Assembly: GCA_964400165.1 (NCBI GenBank)
Contig: CAYNSX010000039.1
Location: 1-22,358, forward strand
DNA: 22,358 nucleotides
Reading direction: 5' to 3'
DNA from: CAYNSX01 sp964400165
GTDB lineage: Bacteria; Armatimonadota; Hebobacteria; CAYNSX01
Position numbers and translations under genes: made by a program. The notes beneath the pieces were generated by a model. That model did not search any database. It was not told the DNA's origin and was given only the letters and a program-made list of their open reading frames with translations. Shown piece after piece: positions 20,141 through 22,358 of the stretch; positions within the stretch are counted from its first letter, which is position 1; every line of letters starts with the position of its first letter.

Positions 20141-20232
20141 CGGGAAACGGGGAATGTGTGGCGTGTCACGGGCAAGGCGCGGGTTCGTGAAGGACTCTTC
20201 CCGTCACACGGTACACTTCACACATTCCCCGT
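20141..20232. repeat. Dispersed intergenic repeat, copy C with an inverted partner
   Basis: The left unit (20141-20172) matches copy A at 30 of 32 bases. The right unit (about 20197-20232) is the same repeat inverted: ACGGGGAATGTGTG at 20147-20160 is perfectly complementary to CACACATTCCCCGT at 20219-20232, giving a 14-bp stem with a 58-base loop. The right unit has a 6-base insertion in its middle. It lies between the convergent xerC and spoVS genes and might act as a bidirectional terminator. Confidence 0.75.
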
Positions 20233-20236
20233 CAGT

Positions 20237-20506
20237 TCAGCGAACGGGCTCCACCAGCAGGCGAATGGCGGTGCGCTCCTGGCCTTCGACGATGATGTCG
20301 TTGAACGAGGGGCGGCAAACGAGGTCCTTGCCGGACGGCGTCAGAAACCCGCGGGCGATGGCGATGGCCTTGATCGCCTGATTGAGCGCGCCGGCGCCGA
20401 TGGTCTGCACTTCAACGATGCCCTTCTCGCGGATGACGCCGGCGAGCGCGCCAGCCACCGCGTTCGGGTTGGACTTCGCAGAGACTCGCAGCAAGGTCAC
20501 ATCCAC
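20237..20506 (-). CDS. spoVS: Stage V sporulation protein S family protein
   Basis: This 89-residue protein is an unmistakable SpoVS: LLRVSAKSNPNAVAGALAGVIREKGIVEVQTIGAGALNQAIKAIAIARGFLTPSGKDLVCRPSF followed by ERTAIRLLVEP. The family has an Alba-like fold and influences sporulation in Bacillus, but it is widely present in non-spore-formers, where its role is unknown. The start GTG at 20506 directly abuts the TAA stop of ymdB (TAAGTG); GTG two codons later is an alternative. The rny-ymdB-spoVS order suggests a shared RNA or nucleotide-signalling role. Confidence 0.96.
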   Translation of the reverse strand: MDVTLLRVSAKSNPNAVAGALAGVIREKGIVEVQTIGAGALNQAIKAIAIARGFLTPSGKDLVCRPSFNDIIVEGQERTAIRLLVEPVR

Positions 20507-21355
20507 TTACGCATCTCCCGAAAGGGCTTCCACTGCATCGGGCGCGCCGGCGCCCGCGCCATCCACTTCCTGTTCCGTCACCACTTGCTGAATGCGCTCG
20601 ATGTGTGTCGCGCGCCCCGTCGCCTCGTCCACCGTGACGGCGGCGCCACACAATAGCACCTCGCCGCGCGCCGCGACCAGCCGCGTGGGCATCTTCGTGA
20701 GGAAGGCGCGAATGGCGACATCGATGCGCATCCCGAGCACCGACTGCCGCGGCCCCACCATTCCGACATCGGTCAGGCACGCCGTCCCGCCGGCGAGAAT
20801 GCGCTCGTCGGCCGTCTGCACATGCGTGTGCGTCCCGATGACAACGCTGACGCGCCCATCGAGGTAGTGCGCCATCGCCTGTTTCTCACTGGTCGCCTCG
20901 GCGTGCATGTCCACGAGGATCATCCGTGTTTGTTCGCGCAGCCGCGGCACCAGCCGGTCGGCCGCCTGGAACGGGCAGTCGAGGTCCGCCATGAAGGTGC
21001 GCCCCAACAAGTTCAGCACGCCGATAGCGCCGCCGTCGGCGAGGGGGAAGACGCCCCAGCCGCGCCCGGGCGCGCCCGATGGGTAATTGGCGGGGCGCAG
21101 GAGTTCGGGGACTTCGTCCACCACCTGCTCGGCCTCTTTCTGTGCGAAGGTGTGGTTGCCGCTGGTGAGGATGTCCACGCCGGCGTGGAGCAGTTCGCGC
21201 ACAGTGCGTCGGGTCAGGCCGATGCCGCCGGCGCTGTTTTCGGCATTGGCGATGACCACCGACGGCGCATTGCGCGCCCGCAGGCCCGGCAGCGCTGCGG
21301 CGACGGCGCGCCGCCCGGCCTTGCCCACGACATCGCCGAGAAACAGTATCTTCAC
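20507..21355 (-). CDS. ymdB: YmdB-family metallophosphoesterase
   Basis: This 282-residue protein belongs to the TIGR00282/YmdB family of di-metal phosphodiesterases, some of which act on 2',3'-cyclic nucleotides. It starts at GTG 21355, overlapping the rny stop as GTGA. Metal-binding motifs are intact: Asp8 (LFLGDVVGKAGR), Glu39-Asn40 (ANAENSAGGIGL), Asn67-His68 (TSGNHTFAQ), the DMHAEATSEK block and GTHTHVQTAD. The C-terminal ~20 residues are an Ala/Gly/Glu-rich extension (EQEVDGAGAGAPDAVEALSGDA). Gene order directly after rny is conserved in many bacteria. Confidence 0.95.
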   Translation of the reverse strand: MKILFLGDVVGKAGRRAVAAALPGLRARNAPSVVIANAENSAGGIGLTRRTVRELLHAGVDILTSGNHTFAQKEAEQVVDEVPELLRPANYPSGAPGRGWGVFPLADGGAIGVLNLLGRTFMADLDCPFQAADRLVPRLREQTRMILVDMHAEATSEKQAMAHYLDGRVSVVIGTHTHVQTADERILAGGTACLTDVGMVGPRQSVLGMRIDVAIRAFLTKMPTRLVAARGEVLLCGAAVTVDEATGRATHIERIQQVVTEQEVDGAGAGAPDAVEALSGDA

Positions 21356-22358
21356 TTGGCGATCTCCACCGACCGCGTCTCGCGGATGACAGTGACCTTG
21401 ATCTGTCCCGGGTACTCGAGTTCGTTCTGGATGCGGTCGGCCATCTGCCGCGCCAGGCGGTTGGCATCCAGGTCGTCCACTTCGCCGGGCCGGACGATGA
21501 CGCGAATCTCGCGCCCGGCCTGAATGGCATAGCAGGTGTCCACGCCCGGACACGACTGCGCGATTTCTTCCAGGTGCTTGAGCCGCTTCAGGTAGTTCTC
21601 GAGCGACTCGCGCCGGGCGCCGGGCCGCGCCGCCGACACCGCGTCGGCGACCTGCACCAGCACCGCTTCGACGCTGGCGAACTCCTCGTCGCCGTGGTGG
21701 GCGGCAATGGCGTGCAGGACCGCCGGTGACTCGCCGCAGCGGCGCGCCAACTCGATGCCGATGCCGGTGTGACTGCCCTCGGCATCGCCGTCGGCGGCTT
21801 TGCCGATGTCGTGCAGCAATCCGGCGCGCCGCGCCACTTCGGCGTTCACGCCGAGTTCTTGCGCCAGGATACGGGTGATCCGCGAGACTTCGATCGAGTG
21901 CGCCAGGACATTCTGGCCGTAACTGGTGCGGAAGCGCAGGCGGCCCAGCGCCTTCACCAGTTCGGGGTGCATATCGTGAATGCCCGCTTGCAGGCAGGCC
22001 TCGTCGCCCGCTTCCTGCATCGTCGCCTCGACGGTTTCTTTCGCCTTCAGGACGCTCTGTTCGATGCGGGCCGGGTGAATGCGGCCGTCTTGGATCAGTT
22101 GTTCGAGTGCAATGCGCGCGGTCTCGCGGCGGACGGGGTCGAAAGTCGAAATGACGACCGCCTCGGGCGTGTCGTCGATGATGAGGTCGACGCCGGTCTG
22201 CTGCTCGAAGGAGCGGATGTTGCGCCCTTCCCGTCCGATGATGCGGCCCTTCATTTCGTCGGAGGGGAGTTGGACGACCGTGACGGTCGATTCGACGACA
22301 TGTTCCACCGCCGAGCGCTGCACGGCCTGGGCGATGATGTTGATGGCGCGCTGGCTGG
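21352..22358 (-). CDS. rny: Ribonuclease Y, N-terminal part beyond the right edge
   Basis: The frame is open to the right edge, where the minus strand reads QRAINIIAQAVQRSAVEHVVESTVTVV, so the membrane anchor and coiled coil are outside the window. The KH domain is visible (VQLPSDEMKGRIIGREGRNIRSFEQQTGVDLIIDD), followed by the HD domain with its metal motif LLHDIGKA and AIAAHHGDEE, and the conserved C-terminus (YPGQIKVTVIRETRSVEIAK). RNase Y is the membrane-bound endoribonuclease that initiates mRNA decay in many bacteria. Its stop overlaps the ymdB start. Confidence 0.97.
   Translation of the reverse strand, partial: SQRAINIIAQAVQRSAVEHVVESTVTVVQLPSDEMKGRIIGREGRNIRSFEQQTGVDLIIDDTPEAVVISTFDPVRRETARIALEQLIQDGRIHPARIEQSVLKAKETVEATMQEAGDEACLQAGIHDMHPELVKALGRLRFRTSYGQNVLAHSIEVSRITRILAQELGVNAEVARRAGLLHDIGKAADGDAEGSHTGIGIELARRCGESPAVLHAIAAHHGDEEFASVEAVLVQVADAVSAARPGARRESLENYLKRLKHLEEIAQSCPGVDTCYAIQAGREIRVIVRPGEVDDLDANRLARQMADRIQNELEYPGQIKVTVIRETRSVEIAK

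Noticed and set aside
1..22358. CRISPR arrays, tRNA or rRNA genes
   Set aside because: I saw no regularly spaced repeats and no cloverleaf or rRNA-like sequence in the short intergenic gaps; I did not run a dedicated search tool.

Overview
This 22.4 kb window comes from a high-G+C bacterial chromosome (60 bases sampled at 16141-16200 are 70% G+C). It is packed almost entirely with minus-strand genes; only one gene, a tyrosine recombinase, is clearly on the plus strand. The combination of RNase Y, YmdB and SpoVS in one operon, GatC/GatA amidotransferase, a lone TatC, and a fatty-acyl-ACP-reductase-like protein next to a protein of the type annotated 'quinate 5-dehydrogenase' suggests a Terrabacteria-type lineage. 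Armatimonadota, Deinococcota, Chloroflexota or a related candidate phylum are possible, but this is an inference and not firm.

Layout, left to right. 1-1258: start of a secreted S9-type peptidase that runs off the left edge. 1444-2633: an orphan HicB-like gene, a REP-associated tyrosine transposase (RAYT) containing a perfect 22-bp palindrome, and yjbQ. 2641-5408: gatA and gatC separated by an HTH/PIN toxin-antitoxin-like pair. 5564-9527: a secreted GH42-like protein, tatC and an MBL-fold hydrolase. 9524-10144: a second PIN (VapC-like) toxin with its antitoxin. 10190-16278: a chain of overlapping genes (AAR-like reductase, 'quinate dehydrogenase'-like protein, two membrane proteins, cmk, a GT2 glycosyltransferase, gltX). 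16215-17267: a ~1 kb A+T-richer insertion bounded by 27-bp direct repeats at the 5' end of gltX, carrying a HEPN-like gene. 17286-19115: a large protein of unknown function. 19214-20137: the Xer-type recombinase. 20237-22358: spoVS, ymdB and rny (5' end beyond the right edge).

How it fits together: gltX and gatCA both serve Glu/Gln/Asn-tRNA charging. cmk, the GT2, tatC and the reductase pair look like housekeeping, envelope or lipid functions, and rny-ymdB-spoVS is an RNA-turnover/signalling operon. Selfish or defence-like genes (two PIN modules, HicB, RAYT, the HEPN-like gene) are threaded into these operons. Three times such a gene ends by overlapping the start codon of the housekeeping gene downstream.

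The most interesting object is the HEPN-like insertion. It split the 5' end of gltX, left the old gltX N-terminus as a 45-codon stub upstream, and supplied a replacement start codon and N-terminal 13 residues to the working gltX. A second theme is a dispersed ~32-bp intergenic repeat (1326, 5442, and 20141 with an inverted partner), possibly REP-like and related to the RAYT. No stretch longer than 300 bases lacks a gene. The largest gaps are 1259-1443, 5409-5563, 20138-20236 and 19116-19213, described as repeats or promoters below. I saw no tRNA, rRNA or CRISPR array.
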